Virus record (IMG/VR): IMGVR_UViG_3300025151_005920
Span: 1-22,413 of that record
Length of the DNA: 22,413 nucleotides
Strand: one strand, 5' to 3'
DNA from: a virus
The stretch's first letter is position 1. Each line of letters starts with the position of its first letter. Positions 6,817 to 13,854 of this stretch are shown here, in pieces. Both the position numbers and the translations under genes were made by a program. Below the pieces are notes generated by a model. It was not told the origin of the DNA. It did not search any database and saw only the letters and a program-made list of their open reading frames with translations.

Positions 6817-7443
6817 ATGAATTTTTATTCTGATGCTGGTCAGGACCAGTTTGCAGCAAATCTTTTGAAGTTTAAGAGAGATGGATATTGTGTAGATATT
6901 GGTGCCTGTCATTCTGCAATTTCAAATAACACTTTTGTATTCCAAGAACTTGGATGGACATCTGTGAGTGTTGAGATTAATAGTCAGTATAATGACAGTT
7001 ATGCTAATCGTTCTCAAGGAACTCATTACAATGAGGACGCTACTAAGATGGATTATGTGAAAGCATTTGAAGAAAATGAATTCCCAGAAACTATTGATTA
7101 TCTTTCACTCGATGTAGATACTGCATCACTTACGGTTCTCAAGATTCTTCCCTTTGATAAGTATCGCTTCAAAGCAATTACTATTGAGCATGATGCATAT
7201 CTTTATGGAGACACTTATCGTGCAGAGCAGCGTGAAGTATTAGAAGGGTATGGATATAGACTGGTCTGTTCTAATATTCTTGTTCCTAATCCTGGTCATC
7301 AGGGGTATGATGGATTCTCTCCCTGTCCTTTTGAAGACTGGTGGGTACATCCTGATGAACATGATCCAGAAGTTCTTGATGCAATTCAAAGTGATCTTGC
7401 TCATCCTGGAAGTATCATTGCAAAACTGCAAGCTATGCAATGA
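6817..7443 (+). CDS. FkbM-family methyltransferase
   Basis: A 208-aa SAM-dependent O-methyltransferase-like protein. GYCVDIGACHSAISNNTFVF is the SAM motif I region with its FkbM spacing, SVEIN is motif II, and LSLDVDTASLTVLKIL plus AITIEHD are the later FkbM blocks. It probably O-methylates a sugar in the glycan made by this operon; the position is unknown. ATG 6817 is supported by GGAG at 6806-6809. Its end overlaps the next start by 4 nt. Confidence 0.8.
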   Translation: MNFYSDAGQDQFAANLLKFKRDGYCVDIGACHSAISNNTFVFQELGWTSVSVEINSQYNDSYANRSQGTHYNEDATKMDYVKAFEENEFPETIDYLSLDVDTASLTVLKILPFDKYRFKAITIEHDAYLYGDTYRAEQREVLEGYGYRLVCSNILVPNPGHQGYDGFSPCPFEDWWVHPDEHDPEVLDAIQSDLAHPGSIIAKLQAMQ

Positions 7444-8156
7444 AGTTAGGGTTTTTCTTTAGTTGCTATACGGAGAACAAAGCGGTAGAAAATTCTATTG
7501 CTGAACTCCGTAAGCATTATCCAGATAATCCGATCTACTTGGTTTCTGATGGTGGATCGGACTTTAGTTATTTGAAAGATCAATATAAAAATCTAGAAGT
7601 ATCTTTGGAAGAAGATACGATGAGTAATACTTTTAAAGTTACGGATCAAAATTGGAGAGAACCAGTTCACCAAGAAACTATTAAGATTGCAACATATGCA
7701 GTTTTGAATAGACTTGAGAGAGCAATTGATTATTGTAAAACAGATTACATTCTCATGATGGATCCAGACGCTTTAGTTAGAGGAACTCTTAATATTCCTG
7801 AAGGGGCAAAGTTACTTGGATCTAGAATCAATACAGGACTTCCTCAGGGAGTTAGAGATGTACTTGCACGAGTTGAAGGTGCGAGAGTAATTAATTGTTG
7901 GGGAGCAACTCCTGCAATGTTTGAGACTAAAACTTTTACAGAATCCTGGAATAAAATTAAAGAGACTCCAGAAGTTATGGATTTATTCTTTAATGAATTT
8001 TATGCAATTTATGCTCATGATGTTCTTCTTCCCTTAGTATTTGCTCTAGTTGGAGAAGAAGAAACTTTGAATCCTGATATTGTAGAGTGTAATAGAAATC
8101 CAAACTGGAGAAATAGCGGACATCCTCTTGTACACCAATATAAGGAGTTTTATTGA
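7440..8156 (+). CDS. GT-A-like glycosyltransferase
   Basis: A 238-aa protein. The N-terminus (MKLGFFFSCYTENKAVENSI) begins with a nucleotide-binding type strand. A metal/nucleotide motif, ILMMDPDALVRG, has Asp108-x-Asp110, the DxD of GT-A enzymes. The later NCWGATPAMFETKTF and HDVLLPLVFALVGE blocks resemble acceptor and base regions. The exact GT family is not recognised. Four-base overlap upstream, one-base overlap (TGATG) downstream. Confidence 0.65.
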   Translation: MKLGFFFSCYTENKAVENSIAELRKHYPDNPIYLVSDGGSDFSYLKDQYKNLEVSLEEDTMSNTFKVTDQNWREPVHQETIKIATYAVLNRLERAIDYCKTDYILMMDPDALVRGTLNIPEGAKLLGSRINTGLPQGVRDVLARVEGARVINCWGATPAMFETKTFTESWNKIKETPEVMDLFFNEFYAIYAHDVLLPLVFALVGEEETLNPDIVECNRNPNWRNSGHPLVHQYKEFY

Positions 8157-8956
8157 TGTTTAGTATTGTCACTTCATTATATAATCTCAGTGATGTTAGA
8201 CGCGGAGACGGTCGAAACTGGGATGATTATTTGGATTGGTTTGGGAGGACACTTCAAATTAAGTGTCCTTTTATTATCTTTACTGAAGAAGAAACAGTTG
8301 ATTTTGTTAAAGAGCAAAGAGGAGATCTCCCAACTCATATCATTACAACTACACTTGAAGAAGTTCCTTTATATGGTCTGAAAGATCAAATTCAGAAAGT
8401 ACTAGATTCTCCAGAGTATGAAGAATCTATGTCTGATACAAATAGAGTAGAGTGTAAAGACTCTATGTACTCTGTTATTCAGTATTCAAAATTCAAGTGG
8501 TTGAAAGAATCTTCTAAGATAAATCCTTTTGATTCAAAATATTTCTTTTGGTTAGATGCAGGAGCTAGTAGATTTATTGAAAAGAGTTTGTATAACGAAG
8601 AGTATCCTTCTAAACTCAGTCTAGAAAAACTAGATCAAATTGACAATTCGTTTTTAATTCAGTATAATACTGAATGTTATCCCGATTTAGTGAATCCTAA
8701 AACGTTGTCTGAGAACTATCTTTGGGACAATAGATCATTTGTTTGTGGAAGCATGTTTGGCGGTAATGCTAAATCCATAGATTCTGTTGATAGACAGATT
8801 GATGAAGTTATGGAAATTATGTTAGAAACTGGTTGCATGAATAATGAACAAATTGCTCTAGGATATTTGTGTAAGAATGATAGTGATGATTTGTTCGCTT
8901 GTTTTGAGAGAAACAATCCTAGACAACACTTAGCTTTATTTCAAGAAATGGCATGA
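8156..8956 (+). CDS. HtrL/YibB-like putative glycosyltransferase
   Basis: A 266-aa protein that fits the HtrL/YibB (WlaTC) family: SIVTSLYNLSDVR at the start, WDDYLDWFGRTLQIKCPFIIF next, and the hallmark FFWLDAGASRF at about 130-140. CGSMFGGN and NEQIALGYL follow. The family occurs in LPS and capsule loci and is taken to transfer sugars, though its chemistry is less well defined. ATG 8156 has AAGGAG at 8142-8147. A perfect consensus promoter lies inside the gene at 8640-8668. Confidence 0.75.
   Translation: MFSIVTSLYNLSDVRRGDGRNWDDYLDWFGRTLQIKCPFIIFTEEETVDFVKEQRGDLPTHIITTTLEEVPLYGLKDQIQKVLDSPEYEESMSDTNRVECKDSMYSVIQYSKFKWLKESSKINPFDSKYFFWLDAGASRFIEKSLYNEEYPSKLSLEKLDQIDNSFLIQYNTECYPDLVNPKTLSENYLWDNRSFVCGSMFGGNAKSIDSVDRQIDEVMEIMLETGCMNNEQIALGYLCKNDSDDLFACFERNNPRQHLALFQEMA
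8640..8668 (+). promoter_or_regulatory. perfect sigma70 consensus inside the coding region
   Basis: TTGACA (8640-8645), 17 bp, TATAAT (8663-8668), all consensus, within the HtrL-like gene. The -10 box lies in a perfect 19-bp palindrome, ATTCAGTAT-A-ATACTGAAT (8657-8675). If active it would boost the downstream GT4-GT11-GT6-GT25 genes. It may be a coding coincidence. Confidence 0.4.
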
Positions 8957-9897
8957 AAATTACTCTTATTGGACCAGGCATTATGCCTATCCCACCGACA
9001 GGTTGGGGTGCGGTTGAAATTTTGATTTGGGACACTAGAAATGCTCTAAAAGAGTTAGGGCATGAAGTACAAATCGTTAATACAAAAGATCCTAATGAAA
9101 TCATTAGTCAGATCAATCAGTTTAGACCTGACTTTGTTCATGTTCATTATGATGAATTTATTGGTGTCTATCCTTATATTCAATATCCCAAAGCAATAAC
9201 AAGTCATTTTGGATACTTAGAAAGAACTGAAATGTTTGGTGGGTATGCAAATGTTGCAAATGCATTTGCAAAAATTAAACCAAATGTTTTTTGTTTATCT
9301 GAGGGTATTCAAAAAGTCTATTCTGTTCTAATGAATATTCCGAAGCAGCAATTGTTTATAACTCCAAATGGTGTCAATAGGTCTGCTTTCAAATTTAATC
9401 CAGAACCTGAGTTTCCTGATCGTAGTTTATATCTTGCTAAGATTGACTACAGAAAGCGTCAGCACATGTTCCAGTCCATTGAAAGTCTTTGGTATGCTGG
9501 AAACAATGCAGATTCTCGTTTTGATGTAAATAAGAATTATCTGGGGGAATGGTCCAAAGAAGTTCTTCATAATAATCTAACTGATTATGGCAACCTTGTT
9601 CTTCTGTCTGATGGTGAAGCACATCCTTTAGTCTGTATGGAAGCTCTTGCTGCTGGACTTGGTGTTGTTGTAACTGAATGGGGTAAGGCAAATCTTGATC
9701 CTGATAAAGAGTTCATCACAATCATCCCAGAGTCTAAGGTGAATGATCTTGAGTTTGTTGAAGATGTAATTATCAAGAATAGAGAATATTCTATTGCACA
9801 TCGTGAAGAGATTAGAGAATACTCGAAAAAGTTTGACTGGGTAAATGTTATAAAAGAGCATTATATCCCTAGTGTTAAGGAGATTATTGGAAAATGA
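8953..9897 (+). CDS. GT4-type (group 1) glycosyltransferase
   Basis: A 314-aa GT-B enzyme. It opens MKITLIGPGIMPIPPTGWGA, the donor/acceptor glycine loop of group 1 transferases. PNGVNRSAF at about 138-146 links the domains. The C-terminal donor site is SDGEAHPLVCMEALAAGLGV, matching the E-x7-E region (EAHPLVCMEALA) that holds the nucleotide-sugar ribose and phosphates. It is a little short for GT4 (usually 350-400) but both domains are recognisable. Sugar specificity is unknown. ATGA overlaps on both sides. Confidence 0.85.
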   Translation: MKITLIGPGIMPIPPTGWGAVEILIWDTRNALKELGHEVQIVNTKDPNEIISQINQFRPDFVHVHYDEFIGVYPYIQYPKAITSHFGYLERTEMFGGYANVANAFAKIKPNVFCLSEGIQKVYSVLMNIPKQQLFITPNGVNRSAFKFNPEPEFPDRSLYLAKIDYRKRQHMFQSIESLWYAGNNADSRFDVNKNYLGEWSKEVLHNNLTDYGNLVLLSDGEAHPLVCMEALAAGLGVVVTEWGKANLDPDKEFITIIPESKVNDLEFVEDVIIKNREYSIAHREEIREYSKKFDWVNVIKEHYIPSVKEIIGK

Positions 9898-10685
9898 TTG
9901 GATATAATACTATTGGTTACTTGGGTAGACTTGGAAATCAGATGTTCCAGTTTGCTGCACTTAAAGGGATTGCTCGTAATAGAGGGTATGAATATTGTAT
10001 TCCCCCTTCAAAAAATCAGAATGAACTGTGTGATCATCAGTTGTTAGTTCCATTCAAATTAAAAAACGTTTCCTCTTTAAATGTTCAATACATTGATCGT
10101 GAAAGACCAACTGTAATTGAAGATGGATTTTGCTATGATAATAATCTATTTGAAAATTGTCCTGACTGGGTAAATGTTCAAGGATATTTTCAGACCGAAA
10201 AATATTTCAAACATATCGAAAAGGAAATTAGAGAAGACTTTGAATTCAAAGATGAGATTCTAGAACCATGTAAAGAAATGATTGCAGGAATTGAAGACCC
10301 AATTTCTTTGCACGTTCGTAGAACTGATTATATAACAAATCCAAATCATACTGCTTTGGATATTGATTACTATACAAATGCGCTGAAAGAATTTGATTCT
10401 GATGCAACCGTTCTTGTATTTTCTGATGATCCAGAGTGGTGTTCAGAGCAAGAGTTGTTTTCTGATGATAGATTTTTGATTGCTGAAGGAAACAGTAATT
10501 ATGTTGATATGTGTCTGATGACATTATGTTCTGGTCACATTATTGCAAACTCATCTTTTTCCTGGTGGGGAGCATGGTTGTCAAACAGTAAGAAAGTAAT
10601 TGCTCCTGCTGGTTGGTTTAGGGGATCTAAGAATGAACACCTAGATACTAAAGATGTCGTCCCAGATAATTGGATGGTGATATGA
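9894..10685 (+). CDS. alpha-1,2-fucosyltransferase (GT11)
   Basis: A 263-aa enzyme of family GT11, which moves L-fucose from GDP-fucose to the 2-OH of a terminal hexose. Clear motifs: GRLGNQMFQFA at 11-21, the GDP-fucose-binding HVRRTDY at 140-146, and NSSFSWWGAWLS at 219-230. Length is normal for bacterial members. Its donor is the product of gmd and fcl in the same operon. The ATG overlaps the GT4 stop as ATGA, and its own stop overlaps the GT6 start in the same way. I see no feature that argues for inactivation. Confidence 0.94.
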   Translation: MIGYNTIGYLGRLGNQMFQFAALKGIARNRGYEYCIPPSKNQNELCDHQLLVPFKLKNVSSLNVQYIDRERPTVIEDGFCYDNNLFENCPDWVNVQGYFQTEKYFKHIEKEIREDFEFKDEILEPCKEMIAGIEDPISLHVRRTDYITNPNHTALDIDYYTNALKEFDSDATVLVFSDDPEWCSEQELFSDDRFLIAEGNSNYVDMCLMTLCSGHIIANSSFSWWGAWLSNSKKVIAPAGWFRGSKNEHLDTKDVVPDNWMVI

Positions 10686-11401
10686 AAGTTGCAATTTGTT
10701 TTATAGGTACTTCAAAGTACATAGAATTTCTTCCAAAGTATCATGAAAATATTGAAAAGTATTTTCTTCCTGGTGTAGAAAAAACTATACTTGCATTTAC
10801 TGATGGTGAATTGCAAGGACTCCCTGATAATATCATTCCTTATTATCAGGAGCACTTGGATTGGCCATATATTACTTTAACTCGATTTGAAATTATCAAA
10901 CGTGCAAGTGATATTATCAGAAAGCATGACTGGTTTATTTTTATCGATGCTGATGCACTAGTAGTTGATACGATTACTAAGGAAGAATTTTTTGATTACA
11001 CTAAACCTTTCTTTGGTGTTCATCATCCTTGCCATTTTCTCAAGATGCAACCTCATCACAAGATGCCAGGTGCGTTTGAAACTAATCCAAAATCAACAGC
11101 ATGTATAACAGAATCTGATGATACTTCAGTATATTATCAAGGATGTTTATGGGGAGGTAGAGTTCCCGATGTTCTTGAAATGATTGATGAACTCAAGTAT
11201 AGAGTCAACAAAGATTTAAAGGATGGTGTCATTGCTGTTTGGCATGATGAAAGTCAGTTAAATAAGTTCTACTGTCAGCAGAAGGAATACGTTCATACTC
11301 TGGGACCTGAGTTTGCATATCCTGAAGTATTTGCAAATGCTTGCGATTTTGAACCAAAAATAGTACACTTAGCAAAAGAGAATTCAAAATATCATGTCTG
11401 A
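10682..11401 (+). CDS. GT6-family (ABO-like) glycosyltransferase
   Basis: A 239-aa protein with the catalytic-domain signatures of family GT6 (alpha-1,3-Gal/GalNAc transferases): WPYITLTRFEIIK at 61-73, the metal site FIDADALVV with Asp89-x-Asp91, HHPCHF at 114-119, YYQGCLWGGR, and WHDESQLNKF at 187-196 (compare the WHDESHLN block of animal enzymes). It has no N-terminal anchor. Many bacterial GT6 proteins carry NxN in place of DxD; this one keeps DxD. It directly follows GT11, whose H-type product is the usual GT6 acceptor. ATG 10682 overlaps the previous stop; an upstream TTG at 10670 is rejected. Confidence 0.85.
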   Translation: MKVAICFIGTSKYIEFLPKYHENIEKYFLPGVEKTILAFTDGELQGLPDNIIPYYQEHLDWPYITLTRFEIIKRASDIIRKHDWFIFIDADALVVDTITKEEFFDYTKPFFGVHHPCHFLKMQPHHKMPGAFETNPKSTACITESDDTSVYYQGCLWGGRVPDVLEMIDELKYRVNKDLKDGVIAVWHDESQLNKFYCQQKEYVHTLGPEFAYPEVFANACDFEPKIVHLAKENSKYHV

Positions 11402-12224
11402 TCTCGCACTACTTGATAAAAATAAGTCAGCATATAAACTTAAAAATATTGGACCTATCTATTGTATTAATCTAGATGATCAGACCGATCGTTGGGAATA
11501 TATGGAGGATCAATTTAAGTATTGGGAGATTGATAATTATGAAAGAATCTCTGCGTATGATGGTAGAGATGATGATCTAAGTGACATCATCAAAGGCAAG
11601 TATCCTAACAACATGAGTTCTAGTGAGATTGGTTGTACTACATCTCATCTGAAAGCAATGAAGCATTTTTTGGAGACATCTGATTCTCCATATGCAATTA
11701 TGATGGAGGATGATTGTGATTTAGATCTAGTCAAGTATTGGAATTTTACTTGGAGTGATTTCTATGCACACTTTCCTTATGATTATGATGTAGTTCAATT
11801 AGCAATTATTTCTACAGGAGATCTTCATGTAAGACTTCATAAAAGATTTGTAAATGATTTCTCTACAGCATGTTATGTAATCACTCGTCGTCATGCTCAA
11901 AAATTGATTGATTTTCATTGTCGTGGAAACAAATATAAACTGGACCAGGGTGTAAAACCACGTCCAGTTGCAGATGATCTTATTTACAATTCTGGAAATT
12001 CTTTTGCCATTCCTCTGTTTCTTTATAAAGTAGAACTAGGGTCTAGTATTCATCCTGATCATGTGGAAGTTTTTCACAAAGGTAATCAAGCAGCTTTGCT
12101 GAATTTTTGGCAACAGCAAGGTGCAAGTATTGACATCAAGGACTACATGAACTATGATCCTTACCTTGGTCGGATCACTGAACCGACCAGACCCCCACAG
12201 AGTGCGGAAACCCCAACCTCTTGA
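11394..12224 (+). CDS. GT25-family (LPS-type) glycosyltransferase
   Basis: A 276-aa protein. The N-terminal IYCINLDDQTDRWEYMEDQF at about 22-41 and EIGCTTSHLKAMKHFL at about 78-93 are GT25 signatures, followed by the metal site IMMEDDCDLD (Glu105-Asp-Asp). CYVITRRHAQKLIDF is also typical. GT25 enzymes add galactose or other sugars to LPS-type glycans. It is the last gene of the sugar operon, overlapping GT6 by 8 nt. The C-terminal proline-rich tail (TEPTRPPQSAETPTS) is extra to the domain, and its DNA holds a 7-bp inverted repeat (12167-12189). Confidence 0.85.
   Translation: MSDLALLDKNKSAYKLKNIGPIYCINLDDQTDRWEYMEDQFKYWEIDNYERISAYDGRDDDLSDIIKGKYPNNMSSSEIGCTTSHLKAMKHFLETSDSPYAIMMEDDCDLDLVKYWNFTWSDFYAHFPYDYDVVQLAIISTGDLHVRLHKRFVNDFSTACYVITRRHAQKLIDFHCRGNKYKLDQGVKPRPVADDLIYNSGNSFAIPLFLYKVELGSSIHPDHVEVFHKGNQAALLNFWQQQGASIDIKDYMNYDPYLGRITEPTRPPQSAETPTS
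12130..12158 (+). promoter_or_regulatory. possible upstream promoter within the GT25 gene end
   Basis: TTGACA (12130-12135), 17 bp, TATGAT (12153-12158; 5 of 6). It lies in coding sequence, about 90 bp upstream of the next promoter-like site, so it could be chance or a tandem promoter for the beta-barrel gene. Confidence 0.35.
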
Positions 12225-12249
12225 CAAGATCTTAAAACTCTATTAAGAT
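12221..12249 (+). promoter_or_regulatory. sigma70-type promoter for the beta-barrel gene
   Basis: TTGACA (12221-12226) overlaps the GT25 stop codon. After 17 bp comes TAAGAT (12244-12249; 4 of 6). Initiation near 12256 would put the leader hairpins right at the 5' end of the transcript. Confidence 0.6.
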
Positions 12250-12254
12250 AAATA
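12247..12254 (+). promoter_or_regulatory. T4-type late promoter motif
   Basis: GATAAATA differs from the T4 late core TATAAATA only at the first base. It overlaps the -10 of the sigma70-type promoter, so the same spot could serve early and late transcription. Confidence 0.5.
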
Positions 12255-12256
12255 AC

Positions 12257-12347
12257 AATTGTCACACGCATTTATACTCATTGAGTGTGACAGTTCGCAA
12301 ACAGAACCAAGTCGAGGTTCTTTCCATCTGCGGGTAATCATTCCGCA
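12257..12347 (+). promoter_or_regulatory. structured 5' leader with three successive hairpins
   Basis: Hairpin 1: AATTGTCACAC (12257-12267) with GTGTGACAGTT (12285-12295), 11 bp with one G-T pair. Hairpin 2: AGAACC (12303-12308) with GGTTCT (12316-12321). Hairpin 3: TGCGG (12329-12333) with CCGCA (12343-12347). All lie between promoter and ATG. They may stabilise the mRNA or regulate it; no known riboswitch is recognised. Confidence 0.5.
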
Positions 12348-12372
12348 AGTAAAAAAACGAGGTATTAAACAA

Positions 12373-12753
12373 ATGTTCAAATCTGTATTCGCAGCCACTG
12401 CTGCTCTCTCCATGTCTGCTGGTGCTGCCCTTGCAGGTCCCTACGTCAACGTAGAAACCAATGCCGGTTGGGTCGGAGACGACTATACCGGAGCGACCAC
12501 TGATTTCCACGTTGGTTACGAAGGTGCCATTGGTGATGGTGATGCTTCCTGGTACGTCCAAGGCGGACCTAGCGTTGTCGCTGTTGATGGTGCTGAAAAT
12601 CAGCAAGTTTGGTCTGGTAAGGTTGGTGCTAGTGCCGCTTTGTCCAGTAGCGTCGGTGTCTATGGTGAACTGAGTGCCGCTACTGCTGACAGCGATTTCT
12701 CCACTGAAGGACTTGGCGTCGGTGGTAAACTCGGTGTGAAGTATAACTTCTGA
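12373..12753 (+). CDS. small secreted beta-barrel-like (outer membrane/porin-like) protein
   Basis: A 126-aa protein with an N-terminal signal peptide (MFKSVFAATAALSMSAGAALA, probable cut before GPYV). The mature part alternates polar and hydrophobic residues in beta-strand fashion (DFHVGYEG, SWYVQGG, SGKVGASAAL, GVYGELSA) and ends GGKLGVKYNF. A terminal Phe with alternating hydrophobics is the outer-membrane barrel insertion signal. Length would suit four to six strands, less than a full barrel. The DNA is richer in GC than its neighbours and favours C-ending codons, which suggests high expression or separate origin. It is monocistronic, between a promoter-rich leader and a terminator. Role unknown: envelope insertion or a virion component are both possible. 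Confidence 0.75.
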   Translation: MFKSVFAATAALSMSAGAALAGPYVNVETNAGWVGDDYTGATTDFHVGYEGAIGDGDASWYVQGGPSVVAVDGAENQQVWSGKVGASAALSSSVGVYGELSAATADSDFSTEGLGVGGKLGVKYNF

Positions 12754-12784
12754 GTTTACAACTAAACATCTAGGTGTTATGATG

Positions 12785-12808
12785 GGGGTGCGACGGCACC
12801 CCTTTTTT
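12785..12808 (+). terminator. rho-independent terminator
   Basis: GGGGTGC (12785-12791), loop GACG, GCACCCC (12796-12802), then six T. It closes the beta-barrel transcript 31 bases after its stop. Confidence 0.95.
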
Positions 12809-12809
12809 C

Positions 12810-12995
12810 ATGCGTTACCTTCTTCACCCTCTGACTATTATGAATATATTGATTTGTGGATCTCTTGGGGTGATTGAATTTGTTCACACTAAAGCACATC
12901 ATACTTTGGAACAAGATGTTCATGGACATGTTCATAGAGCACTACAAAAGAATCCAGAGTTGGCACGTTCTACTTGTTGGGAATTAGAGGAATGA
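12810..12995 (+). CDS. small membrane-anchored hypothetical protein (61 aa)
   Basis: Not recognised. The N-terminal 25 residues are hydrophobic (LHPLTIMNILICGSLGVIEFV) and could be an uncleaved anchor; the rest is polar and His-rich (HTKAHHTLEQDVHGHVHRAL). ATG 12810 touches the T-tract of the terminator, so an internal ATG at 12840 (MNILICGS) may be the true start. No Shine-Dalgarno or promoter is visible for either. Moderately likely to be expressed. Confidence 0.5.
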   Translation: MRYLLHPLTIMNILICGSLGVIEFVHTKAHHTLEQDVHGHVHRALQKNPELARSTCWELEE

Positions 12996-13025
12996 AAAAG
13001 GAAGTACAAATTGATAGTGGTAATT

Positions 13026-13499
13026 ATGAGTGAAGTAAATTATAAGAAACACCGAGTATTTCGGGAAACAGACTCTGTAGTTTTCTACGACATTTCGGTG
13101 GAGGAATCAAATGCAAGTGACCTGGTTGTTCATACTGGATCTGCCATCTCACCCCCGAATGACATCGTTGGTGCGAAACAATTTTACATTCACTATCATC
13201 AGGTAGATCATAATCGTGTTCTGTCTGGTACTCGTACCTTTGAGTTGGTGAATCCTGAGTGGAAGTTCCCGTATCATATTGTTCACCTTAACAGAACCAG
13301 TGGTGCATTAGTTGTACCTAAGAAGACTTTCCATCGTTCTATGTCTGGTGACGATGGTTCTATTGTAATTAATCAGGCAGTCCGCGATGATGACTTTAAT
13401 GCTGAAACAGAGTTTATTCCTGTTTCTGCTGCTGAAAATGAAGACCTCTATAATATTTTACGTCACGAAAAACCAGTGATTCACAACATTGGTGATTAA
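13026..13499 (+). CDS. cupin-like hypothetical protein (157 aa)
   Basis: Starts MSEVNYKKHRVF. The middle looks like a double-stranded beta-helix: FYIHYHQVDHNRVLSGTRTFEL (two His and a following Glu, as in cupin motif 1), HIVHLNRTSGALVVPKKTFHRS (motif 2-like, ending in His). This suggests a metal-binding or sugar-binding RmlC/cupin fold, but no enzyme is identified. ATG 13026 is preferred to a TTG at 13011. It stands alone, upstream of the hli promoter. A structural or tail-related role is an alternative. Confidence 0.6.
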   Translation: MSEVNYKKHRVFRETDSVVFYDISVEESNASDLVVHTGSAISPPNDIVGAKQFYIHYHQVDHNRVLSGTRTFELVNPEWKFPYHIVHLNRTSGALVVPKKTFHRSMSGDDGSIVINQAVRDDDFNAETEFIPVSAAENEDLYNILRHEKPVIHNIGD

Positions 13500-13526
13500 T
13501 AAGTATTATTCACTACAATATATTTG

Positions 13527-13555
13527 TTGACAGAACTTTACATTTGCTATATAAT
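13527..13555 (+). promoter_or_regulatory. perfect sigma70 consensus promoter of hli
   Basis: TTGACA (13527-13532), 17 bp, TATAAT (13550-13555): both boxes and the spacing are ideal. It lies 27 bp before the hli ATG at 13583, so early strong expression by host RNA polymerase is expected. Confidence 0.88.
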
Positions 13556-13582
13556 TATGTAACAGTTCTTTACATAAGACAA

Positions 13583-13801
13583 ATGACCGTAACCACAAAT
13601 GAATTTGGACAACAGAATCTGTTTGCCAAAGAACCTCAGATGTATATCTCAAAAAGTGATGCTGAGCGTTATGGATATGAAACCCATGCTGAGCGAGCAG
13701 AAAAACTGAATGGTCGTACTGCTATGCTTGGATTCATGGCAGCGATTATTTCCTATGCTACTACTGGTAGTCTCTTCTTCTTTGGAGCATTCGGCATCTG
13801 A
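13583..13801 (+). CDS. hli: high-light-inducible protein (Hli)
   Basis: A 72-aa one-helix chlorophyll-binding protein. The core AERAEKLNGRTAMLGFMA (about 41-58) holds the ExxNGRxAMxGF signature, in which Glu and Asn ligate chlorophyll, and the helix continues into IISYATTGSLFFFG. The N-terminal polar extension of about 40 residues is usual for the longer Hli type. Hli proteins protect photosystems under stress; phage copies are thought to keep the host photosystem working during infection. The ATG at 13583 is used, since the longer reading would run through the promoter. Confidence 0.95.
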   Translation: MTVTTNEFGQQNLFAKEPQMYISKSDAERYGYETHAERAEKLNGRTAMLGFMAAIISYATTGSLFFFGAFGI

Positions 13802-13803
13802 AC

Positions 13804-13832
13804 TTGACACATTACTAACCTTTCTATATACT
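13804..13832 (+). promoter_or_regulatory. sigma70-type promoter of the ferredoxin operon
   Basis: TTGACA (13804-13809), 17 bp, TATACT (13827-13832; 5 of 6). It starts three bases after the hli stop codon ends and lies 22 bp before the petF ATG. Confidence 0.8.
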
Positions 13833-13854
13833 TATCAAAACACTACAAAACCTA

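Noticed and set aside
12167-12189. TGGTCGG/CCGACCA hairpin as a terminator of the sugar operon
   Set aside because: It is inside the coding end of the GT25 gene and has no T-tract, so it is not called as a rho-independent terminator. It may still slow polymerase.
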